Position numbers and translations under genes: made by a program. Positions 46,001 through 57,423 of a stretch of 64,000 nt of DNA are shown here, piece by piece. The DNA comes from Entophlyctis helioformis. Lineage: Eukaryota; Chytridiomycota; Chytridiomycetes; Chytridiales; Chytriomycetaceae. Position 1 is the stretch's first letter. Each line of letters begins with the position of its first letter. The notes beneath the pieces were generated by a model. That model was given only the letters and a program-made list of their open reading frames with translations. It was not told the DNA's origin and did not search any database. The DNA lies in the NCBI GenBank assembly GCA_025526915.1, contig JAHLKH010000069.1, positions 1 through 64,000 on the forward strand. Direction: 5' to 3'.

Positions 46001-47633
46001 TCGCAACAGCTGCGTCCATGTACCAGCGCAGATCGATGCCTACCGTGTCACGGACAGCGCACACACATACCGATGGGCTCTCCCGGTCGGCGTTCACAGA
46101 GTCTGCTCAGCCACACCTGGCCGCCATTGCTATCGCGCAGACTGGAAACGCGAGACCAGGCGGTACCTTGGATGTGCTGCGATCGTCGCATGGACGCATT
46201 GGCACCGGTCAGTTGTTTGCCGCGGCTGTTTGTGCTGCCACTGTACGCGAGCCGGCCGTTGCTGCTCCCGAGCCTGCGCAGAGCGTGGACACGTGGGTAT
46301 GGACTGGCGCCAAGTGGGAGCATCGCCAGATACGCGTCGAGTCGCCTGGCCCTGGTACTGGTCCTGGCCTTGGTGCCGATGCAGGCCCTCCTTCAGTTAC
46401 CGACTATCGGGATACTACTGCGACTCCGCTAGATGCGCCGCACGAGACGAGTGGGCACCAGCAGCAGCAGTCGGCGTCCAAGAAATCTCTGTCGCAGGCA
46501 TTGGACGAGCTGGATGAGCTGCGCGAATCGATGCAGGCTCGCTTGCGGCTTCTGGCCGATCCCGAGTTTTCTGCCTCGAGCCGGCTGCCGCAGTCGTCAG
46601 TGTCGGCATCAAAGGGAGAGACGCCTGCCGATCAACCTGCGGCAGCGGAGACCGTTCCATCGGCTGAGGCCGCTCAGCTGCCTGCCCGATCTGTCCAGCA
46701 GGTGCCACAGCAGCCACAGCACCAGGATGCACCAGCGGCAAGTATGGGAGGCCCAGCAGCAAGCCGCCAGCAGTATGCTGAAAACGCGGCTCGCAGCGAC
46801 AGCAAGACGGACAGCACAGCAGCCAAGGCCGAGTCAACAGAAACGGTTGGCCCGTCAACTGGAACAGCCACTTCAAGTCCCGCACATGCTTCACCATCGG
46901 CATTGCAAGACGTTGCCCTCTCTGACGAAGAGACGCTGAACCTTTTACAAAGCGCGTACATGATCGAGGCTGAAGCTGAACGCGTGAGTTGCGTCCCTCG
47001 TTCCACTCATGCTGCATGCTGTGTGGACTGACATACAGTCTTGGCTGGGTGCAGGTGCTTGGGTCTCGCGGCTATGTACAGATTGCCGATGAAGACGACG
47101 GCGAGCATGGTGGGCAGGCATCCGGCCCGTCTCGGTCGTCGGAGCTGGCAGACAACGTGGCCAATGGTGCTGACGACTCTGAGGACGAGTTTGCTGAGTT
47201 GGCACGTCGACGGATGCGCGTCTCGGCTGCCGAGCATGCAGGAACAGCGGCAGCATCATCGTCTGCATCTGCATCTGCATCCGCGTCTGGACAAGACTCG
47301 CAAACAACAGCGCCAGGCAGCTCGGCAACACGGCCGTTGGGTGCATCGCTGCCTCGCATTCCGTGGAAGAGTGTAGACGACTCTGTGCTGGCATCGTCCA
47401 TCTCGTCGTCATCGTCCCTGTCGCGCATGGCAGCCTTGCACCAGCAGAACCAGCAGCAACACGACGGTCCAGCTGATCAAGGCGGGAGCAGCAGCGGCAC
47501 CGATGGCGGCGTCAATGCTAGTGCAAGCGGACATACATCGTCCTGGCTTGACGAGAAGCTGGCAACGCTTCCCAAGTCCTCTGTTGACCGCATGGCACAG
47601 GTCTTTCGTGAATCCAAATCCTCTGATCCGTAG
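40050..47633 (+). CDS. C2CD3: C2CD3-like centriole/basal-body C2-domain protein; four frame disruptions
   Basis: Exons 40050-41187, 41263-46983 and 47055-47633 give about 2479 residues if four one-base steps are allowed; with them the total closes exactly in phase. C2CD3 sits at the distal centriole and is needed for appendage formation and cilium assembly. The start resembles C2CD3: LPPKVPGKPRCRLALRVSAIHW then VRIMWWGAEAHDTIYPP (N-terminal C2). Further C2-like blocks follow: FPKIVMRQLQTMHSCRTRLDQFELASG with VIWIEYVFP, then VLVKDLLMASDFRWNGRVSIW, LYFHLQIKATRALAIM, VEVHVVQVPD, ECTIEVDINRACGLLGLL, and IGVHIAVERGTHLPLMDDPF with SPFVRF. WDPESLLNDLESRALRLKDSL bridges intron 1. A long acidic patch (EDDADEDADQ) and Ser/Gln-rich tail are disordered. 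Introns (75 and 71 bases) are GT-AG. Frame breaks are near 40930, 41350-41410, 41535 and 42417. A C2CD3 gene implies a flagellated fungus. Confidence 0.85.
40920..40940 (+). other. Frame disruption 1 in C2CD3
   Basis: The frame ...SAASAKPHTGP is followed one frame over by VSLDAESSFAEYQPLPPP and by the acidic stretch that splices in phase into exon 2. This is equivalent to one missing base. Confidence 0.7.
41345..41546 (+). other. Frame disruptions 2 and 3 in C2CD3
   Basis: Within exon 2 the frame shifts twice by the equivalent of one missing base. First, ...RSLASGNQGDH steps to YSKSYIPGVPDGETRASIDD somewhere at 41345-41415. Then DNISHLDSSLGISDS steps to AAGDILDDDYVIEALN at about 41524-41546. 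Each resulting frame contains a stop soon after the step if not corrected. Confidence 0.65.
42411..42420 (+). other. Frame disruption 4 in C2CD3 (extra G in a G run)
   Basis: KELKQLW is followed one frame over by SEPGAVLVKDLLMASDF. Removing one G from the GGG at 42415-42417 restores a single frame, so this is probably a homopolymer length error or mutation. Confidence 0.75.
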
Positions 47634-47786
47634 CACGGCACGTACACTTTTGCATTGTTCATTTCCATCTGGCTGGTGGTGCGGGGTTGTGTGTTGGGGT
47701 TGGAATCGGAGTCGGGGTCGGTGTATTGGCCAGACTGCCAAACAAATAACAAATAGATTGTCGCTGAGGGGTAAACGGCTCGCCGA

Positions 47787-50700
47787 CTACTTGAACTTTT
47801 TCATGAAGCCGCCCAGACCGCCTTCCTCGCGCTTGAGAACAACGCCTGTGACGTGCAGGGTTGACAGCTTGGATTTGCCCACAGATGCTGCCCATCTCAT
47901 GTCAGCCGAGCAGTCGTTTGTCGCGGCACCATTTAGGCAGAGAAAATGAGGCGCTTACATCTGATGATGGCCAAGGCGGCATCGACAGGGTCTGACTCGC
48001 ATGGCAGGACGGCCGGGTTCATGCAATAGCGCTCGCGCACAAGCAGCTGCTGCAGCCGCGGCACAAAGTCCGTGTTCGTGCACACAATGTTGCCCAGTGT
48101 CTTGAAATTCTGCGACGACAGCACGTTGGCGACACTAAACTCGTTGTATTGCACCTCTGAGAGCAACGGTCAGCACCGGCCGCAAAGACACGCAGCGGAC
48201 AGAGAGGACGAACGGACTCACGTTTGATGTCAAGTGGACGCTTGGACGCCTCCAGCACCTCCTTCATGTACTTTTCGATCAGTTTGGCGGCGTCCTTGTC
48301 AAACTTGTCCACGAGCACCAGGATGCCGCGGCCCATGGACTCGCCTTGCACGCCTACACCACCAGCTATGTCAGACCCACGCGCCACACTCGCGACATTT
48401 CCACTGCATGCAACGACACACGCTTACCGCCAAACACGAGCGTGTCCATGTGCCCGCCCCACTGTTTCGCTGCGTCGACACTCTCCATCTCAAACGCGAG
48501 CTTCTTGAGCTTGCCGCCTGCTTTGCCGCCTTTCCGTGAGATGCACGCATGGATCACGACCTCGGCGTCCTTGGTCTTGATCGAGATGACGCGTCGCAGC
48601 TCCATTGGGAAAAAGTGTTTGTACTCTTTGGCTGTTCCCGGCCCGTGTTAGGCAGGGGCATGTATGGGCATTTGCATTGGGTCTAGAGACAGACAGGCAG
48701 ACAGAGAGAGAGGAAGGCGACTGCACTCACTTTTGCCCGACTCGAAACAGTGGAGCTCGAAATTGGCAATCTTGACATCGCACTTGACGGTTTTCCATGT
48801 GACTTTGGTGACGGTCTTGAGCTGGATACAGTGTTAGCTGCGTGTGTGGCGTGGCAGAAGCATGTGGTGGGATGGATGGATACGTACCGCGTCTTCGGCA
48901 GAGATGACCAGACTGGATGGCGATCTCTTCATGGTCGATGCGTCGGCAGCTGGCTGTTCTGGAACGGCTAGAGATGGTGCAGACGATTTGGCGGGCTCGG
49001 CATTGGCGGGCTCAGTCTTGCGTGCAAGTGCTGGAGACGCGGCTGCTGGAACAGACGAGACGATGAAGGCTGGCTTGGCCTTTGATGCCTCAGTGGCGGC
49101 TGTTGCCTCTGGAGCTGGAGCTGGAGTTGGTGTCGGAGCTGGTGTCGGTACAGCAGCAGCAACAGGTGCTGGAGTGACAGCGCGAGTCGGCTTGGTCTCA
49201 GCCACGATCGCGGGTTTCTCCTGGACAGCCTGAGCAGGTGCAGAAACAGCAGCAGCAGCAGGCTCAGAGGCAGCCTTGGTCTCAGCCACAGCCGCTGCAG
49301 GTTCAGCGGCATCGCTCTTGGCCGCCGGGTAGCTGTCGAATTTGCCACCATCTGATGCACCGCCCAGCTCGTCGACACTTGTGAGGTTGTGCACGTCCAT
49401 CGCGTTCAAGAACCGCGTGGATTTGGGACCGACGACGGCCTTGAGATCGCCATAGTCCACCGGCGGTGCAGCTGTTTCCGAAGGCGCGGGCGGTGGGGCA
49501 ACGCGACTCTCGCGATGAAGAGACTCTTTGCTGGCTGCAGCGAGGCTGCTCTTGCTGCCAAACTTGGACGACAGGTTTTCGGTGCTCTTCTTGAGACCCT
49601 TCATGATGCCCGAGCCAAAGTGCTTGGAGTGCTTTTCGGATGGCTTGATGTTGTGGTCGGCTGTGCTCGCCACGCTTTCAGACGACGGGCTGTGCTTGAG
49701 TGGTGCGGCGGCTGGCGGCGGCTGAAGCTTGACTTGGGGTGCAGCTTCGACCTTTTGCTCGACCTTGACATCAGTCTTGACTTCCACCTTTGGCTCGATC
49801 TTTGGCTCAACCTTTGGCTCAACCTTTGGCTCAACCTTTGGCTCAACCTTGACTTCCACCTTTGGCTCAGCCTTGACTTCGATCTTTGGCTCGGTCTTGA
49901 CTTCGACTGCCGCATCAGCCACAATCTGGATCTTTTGCGGCGGTTGTGCCGGCTCGACCTTTGGCTTGGGCTTCTCCCACATATTGACGCGATCCTTGAG
50001 GGACACAAACTTTTCTGCAGGCTCCTCGGCCTCGACAGGCGACTGTTCTTTGGCCGACTGGACACCGCGCTTGAAGGCGTCTACCGAGGTCTTGGCGGAT
50101 GTTCCGACAGGTGATGCGAGAGGCTCCGCTGGCTTGGGAGGCGGATCAATGGACGTGGCGGTATCCTTTGGCATGGCTGTGGATGCGACAGGCGTATCTG
50201 TCTGCTTGGCTGCGGGCGGTACTGCAGCCGCGTGTTGCACATCAACAGCAGCAGGGGCTTTGGGGGACACGGCCGGATCGGCAGGCGGCTTGGATGGCGA
50301 AGCTGGAGCCTCGACGGCAACAACAGGCGAGGAAATAGCGGCTGCGGCAGGGGCGCTAGCGGTAGCCGACGCAGCCGTTGCGGTGGCAGAAGAAAGCGGC
50401 GTCTTGAGCGTGTCTGCAGGCGAAAGCGTCGTGCCAGAAGCCGGCTGATCGACTGCGACAGACGGCGCACTGATGTGATCATGGTGCATCTCATCCAGAG
50501 ACGAGAGGCCGGCGTCCTTGGAGTGGCCGACACCGCCTGGCGCCACATCCTTCATGTACTCCTTGTCCTTGCTTGAGTGCGAGTGGTCGCCGAGGTGCTT
50601 GAGCTTGTTGATACCCTTGGACAGCGATCCCATGATGCCCTTTTTCTTGGCTTCCTTGATGGTGACCGTATCGGACGCGTCCTCCGAGGCACCGGCTTCC

Positions 50701-53469
50701 ACGGTGCCAGAAGTAGCAGCAACAGCCGCCAGGCCAGACGCGCTAATGGAGAGCGAGATGCTGGTCGCGGAAGCGTGCGTGGCAGCAGCATTGGCCGTCA
50801 CGCCAGGCAGTGCATCGGACGGCGATGCGGCCTGGGTCTTTGCGGGGCTCTTTTCGTTGAGAGATTCGTGGCTCTTGGACGACCAGCCACGGATCTTGCT
50901 GCCAAGCGACTTCTTTTCCTTGGTGGCAGAGACCGGATGGTCGGCTTTGCTGGCAATCGAGTCGCGAGAGTCCTGGCGCTTGATGGGCGATGCCTGCGTT
51001 GTCCATGGCGTCGGGTCGCATCCCGTTGCAATGGCAGCGACTGGCGATGCCGTCACAATCGATGCAGCCACAGGTGCGGCTGATGAATGTGCCTCTGCAA
51101 CGGCCGACGAGGCTGATGCCGCGTCGTGCTGAACGGGCGAGGTTGTCGCGGCGGAGAGCGATCCCGAAGCCCATGGGTTGGACACGTAGAGATCTGGCGC
51201 GCCGTCCCCAAGTGCGAGTGGCTCAGAGGCTGTTCCCTTGTCAGTCTCGGGCGATGTGACAACAGCAGCATCATCAATCGTGGCTTGGCCGGGCGACGCG
51301 ACAGCTTTTGTAGCACTTGCAGCAGCAGCAGCAGCAGCACTTGATGCAACGACAATGACAGCAGCCTCGATCTCAGCAGCATCCTTTGCCTTGTCCTTTG
51401 CGATCCCAGCCATCGTGGCATTCTCTTGGTCGCGCATGAGCGCTTCGAGTCTGGACATGACTGCAACGGGCCGCACAGGCGACTCGACTGCAATCACAAA
51501 CCTGTCGCTCATCTCTAGGTCCTCGGGCTCCTCCATCTGCTGGCCCTGCGTGACAAGCGGCGACTCTCTTTGCTCGGCGTCTCCTGCTCGCCGTCGCTCA
51601 GCACCGAGTCGGTTGTTGGACGCCGGTCATTGACGGTTGGTTTGCGCGAGTGAGGCTTGGTGCGCGATGACGTGGATGCCGACCTGCCACGCGCCGTGGA
51701 CAGGATCGTCGGTGCGGGTGCAACAGACGCAAGTGGCTCGGGAATCGAGCTTTTGGATTCCTCGCGCCAGTCGCCAAAGAGTGCACGCTTCTGTTCGCGC
51801 ACCCATGCCTCGTCGTCTGCGTCGTCGTGATCGATCTTGGCGGCACGGCTTGCACGCGGACTGACGTCTGTGTCGGGGTCTTGCGCGGCGTGTTTGGGTG
51901 GAATGGCATCGGGCTTGATTGGCGAGTCGGACACCCATGGGTTGCTGACGATGGATTTGGCCGGACTGGTGCTATCCGTCTCGTGGTCTTTGGCACTGTC
52001 CTGAGAAGGCGAAGACGGGCCTTTCTTGGCCTCGGCGTCCTTGGATGGCAGAGCAGGAAGTTCGGCAATGGGGCTCTGCGAGACGTCTGTGGCCTGTGAG
52101 CCAGCTTGGCGCGACGGCGATCCAACAGCAGATGTGCGATGCTCCCACACGCTGATGGTCGCATCGGCAGTGTCGTCAGTGATCTCTGCAATCGACTGCT
52201 GTTTGCGTGTGGGACTGGCAGCAGCCTTGAGAGACTTGCGAGCCGCAAGCTGCTGCTGCTGCTGCTGCTGCATTTGGGCATCCTTCTCTCTCTGCTGCTG
52301 CTGCTGGCGTTCCGTCACGCGACGCGAGAACTGCGTTGGGGAATAGATGGACGATGTGCGCACCATCATGGCGTTGCGGTCGCCATCACCAGCACCTGCA
52401 TTGAACGAGTCTGCGATGTCGCCCGGGTCGCTGGCCTGGATCTCTGTGACGGTCGACCATCCCATGCGCACATCCAGATGCCCACGGCCGCGGAAACTCA
52501 GACCGCGCACCACAGTGGTTGGATCCACACTGGCATCGAATGGTCGCAGATAGCGCAGCACAAAGGGCCGGATGGTTTCCTTGGCACCGCGCTCCATTTC
52601 ACGGCACCGCTTGTGGGCAAGGCTGGCTGCATGTGCATTGGTGACGGCCAGTTTGTTGAGCCACGAGGCGTATCGCACCGTGTTGTCAAACTTTGGCCGC
52701 GTTTGCTTGACGTGCGAGCTGATGTGCACGGGCCGGTCGAGCGGCGATCTGAACTTTGGTTTGTTGAATGGACGGATGGGTGCGATCGTGTGCGGGTTGA
52801 TGATGTCGATGCCGCAGTCGGTGAGCACAACGGTGCGGGTGTCGCCTTCCTGCTCGGCGCGATGGAGCGCGTCTTGCGAGACCTGCAGAGATTGTTGTTG
52901 TTGTCATGGATCCATTGGTGCGATGTTTGTGTCAGCTGCAGATCCGCATCTCGCCGCCAAAGGATTGATTGGTGTCGCAAACAGACGCCAGAGGAAGGAG
53001 GGCAGCACAAAGAGGGTGGCAGGGCCGACATACATCGTAGACGCTGTCGTACGAGTTATAGCTCTCGAGGTACTCGGGGGGCACGTGCTTGCGTTCGGCA
53101 TCGATGCCGGGATGGGCGGGTTTGAGAGGCGCGAGTTGAGCCAGCACCTCTTTGCGTGGCTTGCCCGAGTACCCTTCTTCGCGCAGAAGCATGTCCTCGA
53201 CGGGCGAGTTGTAGATGGCACGCGGGATGTAGGTCATGTCGAGGTCTGTTGTCCCAGTCGGCACCTGTCCCACACGGCACACACACCAGCAGACGCCGTT
53301 AGGTCTCGATGTGTGCACGCCAGTGGCATCATGCCAGCAGCAAATCGTGCGAGGCAGCGCAGCGCATTGATACCTTGGCGGGTGGCTGGCCTGGGAAGAG
53401 GGTCAGATCCAGGTAGGGCCGGTCAAAGAAGATGGAGCCATTGGACGTAAAGTACAGGTAGTCCGACAT
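47787..53469 (-). CDS. Large protein of unknown function with degenerate PH/diacylglycerol-kinase-like C-terminus; one frame disruption
   Basis: Exons 53469-53374, 53264-53034, 52882-48888, 48815-48731, 48631-48428, 48353-48222, 48156-47959 and 47887-47787 total 1680 residues, allowing one missing base near 51564. I do not recognise the full protein. The N-terminus (about 1-310) is ordered: MSDYLYFTSNGSIFFDRPYL, YNSPVEDMLLREEGYSGKPR, TDCGIDIINPHTIAPIRPFN. The middle 1100 residues are low complexity, with a Lys/Glu/Val/Pro repeat (KVEPKVEPKVEPKIEPKVEV, near 49760-49900) and SPxK-type phosphosites. The C-terminus (about 1425-1680) reads KVTWKTVKCDVKIANFELHC, then RGILVLVDKFDKDAAKLIEKYMKEVLE and FKTLGNIVCTNTD. 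This resembles the order of a PH-like fold plus the first half of a lipid/sphingosine-kinase catalytic domain, but TNTD replaces the catalytic GGDG. That resemblance is inference. All seven introns are GT-AG. Confidence 0.72.
51560..51568 (-). other. Frame disruption in the 47787-53469 gene
   Basis: On the minus strand GEQETPSKES is followed one frame over by SPLVTQGQQMEEPEDLEM. Adding one base lets exon 3 (52882-48888) close in phase with its neighbours. Confidence 0.75.
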
Positions 53470-53942
53470 GGCCGCTGCGCGAGGACGTCTCCTTTGCTTT
53501 CGTGGTTTCTATGTCGGGAGGAAGGGAGAAATGGCGGAGAGCAAACGAGGGATTGCTTTTGTTTGTGTTGTTTTGGCAAGGGAGTCCGGCAGCGTGGATC
53601 GCAAGCGGGCCAATGGTTGGATGCGTGGTTTTTGCACAGACCGCAGTGCAGTGCAGTGCGGTGCAGTGCAGTGTGGCGAAGGGCGGCGTACGGCCACGGA
53701 CCAGCACACAGAGCACAGAGCGCAGAGCACAGAGCGCAGCGCTTCCGCCAAGGGTACCAGTGCCACTGTCGTCACACACGCTCCAGCTCCGCTATCGCCA
53801 ACCGCCCCCTGTCGTCATGTCGCGCCGACTCCGACACAAGCGCATCGCCACACTGGCACTGCCCTGGGCCCATGTCTGCCTGAATCGCACAGGATTGTGA
53901 CTCTTGCCGCACTCACAACAACACAGGATCCACATCTGCCCA
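53470..53942. other. Divergent spacer upstream of the Rho GTPase gene
   Basis: About 470 bases between two divergent start codons. It holds short degenerate repeats GTGCAGTGCAGTGCGGTGCA (about 53645-53670) and CACAGAGCACAGAGCGCAGAG (about 53704-53738). No gene was recognised; it presumably contains both promoters. Confidence 0.5.
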
Positions 53943-56170
53943 ATGACTCTTCCAAGCCATCCCGTGCTGCTGCCGCTGACGATGGCCGGCCGCACTCCCT
54001 CGGTGTCGTTGTCGTCGGCAAAAGAGTCTGCAGCCACACCCACATCGCCCACTTCCACAGCCTTCTTTGCCGAGCACCGGGCCTCGTCCGCCTCGTCCAG
54101 CTCGTCACAAGGTCTTGCGACTGTCGTCGAGGAAGACCCTCACTCGTCCGCAAGGTCGGCCGCAAGCCCCTCGCTCTCGCCTCCCACAAGCCCAACAGAC
54201 ACGGCGCATGACGCCTCGCTCTTCTCGTCAGCCGCGTCGGCCAGATTCGGCCGCTCGTCGTCCAGTGCGTCCAAGACCCTCACGGTCTCGTCGTCAACCA
54301 CGTCGTCGGGCGGTATCGGCAGCAGCGGTCTCCATGCCAATGCTGCCGGACACGCTCGACGGGCGTCGTCCAACGGCGTGTACCGCTTCTCGAGCCAGAG
54401 CCAGCGGCCGGCCGGCACGAGCATTGGAGGCATTCGCAAAAAGATTGTTGTGCTGGGCGACGGGGCCATTGGCAAGACGTGTCTGCTGGCATACTTTTCG
54501 ACGGGCGTCTTTCCCGAGGTGCGTCTCTGGCACGCTCGGCATCCACGAGCTGCCTTCGCACTGACTGCATGCTCTCTATCGCTCCTCCTGCATTGGCTGT
54601 GGCTGCATGGCCCGCCCTTCACTGCCATCCATCCATGCATCCATGCATCCATCCACCCATCTGGCTGTGCCGTGGTGTGCTGTGCCGTGGTGTGCTGGTG
54701 GCACAATATCTGGCCACGGCGAATCTGGCGCGCTTCTTGGCCACAACGCACGTGTCTTGGCTGCTGAACACAACCGCCATCGCCACAACCGCTATCGCCA
54801 CAACCACTGCCACATCCAACTCGCCGCCACATGCACCTCGCCGCCAACAGAAGTATGTGCCAACGGTCTTTGAGAACGTCATGTTCAACCTCGAGGTCGA
54901 AGGCAGGCCGGTCGAGCTCGGTGAGTCTGGCACAATGCATCGGTCTGCTGCAGACCCCGTAGAACCTACTGACCGTCCTGGCAACCCCTCGTCGCCTCGA
55001 CTTCCGCGCTCGCTTATCATGCTGGTGATGGTGATGGTGATGGTGACAATGATGATATGATGGTCCAACCAACCAACCAACCAACCACCCAGCTGTGTGG
55101 GATACCGCCGGCCAGGTCAGTCACCTTGTATCTTCCGACCTCAGTCTCCGACGCTCCCCGCCGCTTCTCCGCCGGGCCGATGGGCATGCGATTTAGCCTT
55201 GGACGCTGCCCATCGCCGTCGTCGTCGCCATCCAAGGCGACGCTGCATGCTGGGACTGACACGATGGACTGCTCTGTGTCTGGCACACTGCTGACAGGAC
55301 GACTATGCCCGCCTGAGGCCGCTTGCATATCCAGGTGTGTAGGCTGTGCTCGCGTTCGCGCCAACCCTGGGCGGTGCCGGCATGTGGTGGTGGCTGAGCA
55401 AACGGCGGGCGGCGCCAAGTGCCACCTGAACTAGCCTTGCCGGCCCGCCAGCCCGCCCGCCTGCCCGCCCGTATGCCAGCCTGCCTCGCCATCTGTGGCA
55501 TCGAGCTGACGGAATGCCGTGCATGACAGACACGGACGCATTCATGCTGTGCTACGCCATTGATCAGCCAGACACGTTCAAGAACGTTGAAGCCAACGTG
55601 AGGCTATGGCACGGTGGGAGAGAGCATCCAGCCGCAGCTCGCCGTGGTGGCTGACACTCCATGATGCGTGCAAAGTGGCTGCCAGAGATTCGACACCACT
55701 GCCCGTACGCACCTGTTCTGCTTGTCGGGCTCAAGGCCGACTTGCGCAACAGCTTTTCGGTGCGCAACAAATGCGTGCCGTATGCTCAGGTGCGTTGTCG
55801 TTGTCATCGTCATCGTCGTCATCGTCGTCGTGGTTTTGAATCGGCCGGTTCGCCCACCGGTCGATCTGTTTGCCTTGGATCGGACCGCTGCGTTGTAATG
55901 TGGCTGTGGCCGGCTGCGGATCGCGACACGAGCGCTTACCAATACTGGCCTGTTGACCCACTCTCTTGGCACACACGCACACGCACACACGCACACACAA
56001 CCTCACAGGCACAGCATCTCGTGGAGCAGGGAGCCGTCGCAAAGTACAAGGAATGCTCGGCCCTGCACGGCGACGGCATCATTGACGCCATGGACGCAGC
56101 GGCACGGCTCGCGTTGATGCCACGCCGCCGCAGGAAGCGGGTGTCTGCACAGGGATGCTTGCTGCTGTAG
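53943..56170 (+). CDS. Rho-family small GTPase with long Ser-rich N-terminal extension
   Basis: Seven exons (53943-54518, 54851-54920, 55093-55115, 55298-55334, 55530-55597, 55676-55789, 56009-56170) join in phase to 349 residues. The first 160 are a Ser/Ala/Thr-rich extension not found in ordinary Rho proteins (about 190 residues). The GTPase core has P-loop GDGAIGKT (172-179; most Rho proteins have GDGACGKT), switch [11 protein letters not shown], switch [21 protein letters not shown], the Rho-insert-side sequence [33 protein letters not shown] and ECSAL. The base-recognition motif is LKAD where TKxD or NKxD is usual. A polybasic tail [10 protein letters not shown] ends in CLLL, a geranylgeranylation CaaL box, so the protein should be membrane-bound. 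It is probably a polarity or cytoskeleton switch; the exact Rho class is unclear. A second start (53982) is possible. Intron lengths are 78-332 bases. Confidence 0.88.
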
Positions 56171-56206
56171 TGGGCGATAATTTGAGATGGCCGATGTCCA
56201 TCCACC

Positions 56207-56212
56207 TATAAA
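56207..56212 (+). promoter_or_regulatory. TATA box of CAF16
   Basis: TATAAA stands 107 bases upstream of the CAF16 start codon and only about 37 bases after the Rho GTPase stop codon, consistent with a compact core promoter. Confidence 0.5.
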
Positions 56213-56318
56213 CCGTTATTTTTCCACCACTGCTTTGTAATCTGCCGTTTGTGTGTCGCCTTTAAATGCGGTCATCCGCCACTCATGATCAACATCAACA
56301 ACATCATCAACATTATCA

Positions 56319-57423
56319 ATGGCTGCCCCAACGACAACGACGACGACTGCGACTGCCGCTGCCAGCCTTGCGGTCGAGGTCAATGCGCTCAACTTTGACT
56401 TTGGCGGCCCCGCCATCCTGACCGACGTCACGCTGCACCTCAAGCGCGGCTCCCGCTGCCTGCTCGTCGGCGCCAACGGTGCTGGCAAGAGCACGCTCCT
56501 TCGCATTCTGGCCGGCAAGTCGCTGTCCAAGGGCGACGTCAAGGTGCTCGGCCGCCGTGCCTTTGACGAAGGCTCGCAGGTACGTTGGACACATGCGTCC
56601 CTTGGCCCTGCTGGCCCGAGCCTGCGCATTCGCCTAACGCCTGCCCACTCCCCAATCCGTCTTGCCTTGTCCTGCGCTGCCCTGCCCTGCCCTGTCCTGC
56701 GCTGGCTTCCAGAGCATCACGTACCTCGGCACCGAATGGGCACTCAACCCGGTCGTCCGTCGCGATGTGCCCGTGAGCCGCCTGCTCAAGACGCTCGGCG
56801 CCGAGCGCAACCGCGAGCGCTGCGCCGAGCTCCTCGAGATCATGGACGTCAACCCGCACTGGCACATGCACCAGATCTCAGACGGCCAGCGGCGCCGCGT
56901 GCAGATTGTGCTCGGCCTCATGGAGCCGTGGGACGTGCTCCTGCTCGACGAGGTGACGGTCGATCTCGACGTACTCGTGCGCACCGACCTGCTCAACTTT
57001 CTCAAGCGCGAGACGGAGCAGCGCGGGGCGTCGATTGTGTATGCCACGCACATCTTTGACGGTCTGGGCGGCTGGCCCACACATGTGGCACACATGTTTG
57101 ATGGCAAGATCGAGGTCGTGCGCGATCTGGCGGTCGGCTTCCCCGAGCTCGAGGAGGCCATGCGCGACTGCCGCACCAAGCTCCTCGCGTCGACCGCTGG
57201 CGTGTCTGACTCGCCGTCCACCGCCTACGAGGCCAACCGCCTGCTCATGGCGCTGTTCAACTCGCCGCTACTGCTCGTTGTCGAGCGGTGGCTGCGCGAA
57301 GACTACCGACGCCTCGGCCAGCAGGGCCAGCTGGACAAGGAGGGCAAGGCCATGTCCAAATGGGACATTCTCTCGGACAACATGAAAGAGTACGGCGACC
57401 GCTACTACAACTACTGGAACTAG
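56319..57423 (+). CDS. CAF16: CAF16-type soluble ABC ATPase (CCR4-NOT-associated)
   Basis: Two exons (56319-56579, 56713-57423) join in phase to 323 residues. CAF16 is a non-transporter ABC ATPase found with the CCR4-NOT mRNA/transcription complex in yeast. A single nucleotide-binding domain shows Walker A GANGAGKS (51-58), signature ISDGQRRR (142-149, replacing LSGGQ), Walker B VLLLDEV with catalytic Glu 167, and the switch His in ATHIFDGL. There is no membrane segment, and the length fits the family. The C-terminus (LREDYRRLG, MSKWDILSDNMKEYGDRYYNYWN) is the family tail. The start lies just before VNALNFDFGG. The intron (133 bases) is GT-AG and very pyrimidine-rich. Confidence 0.93.
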
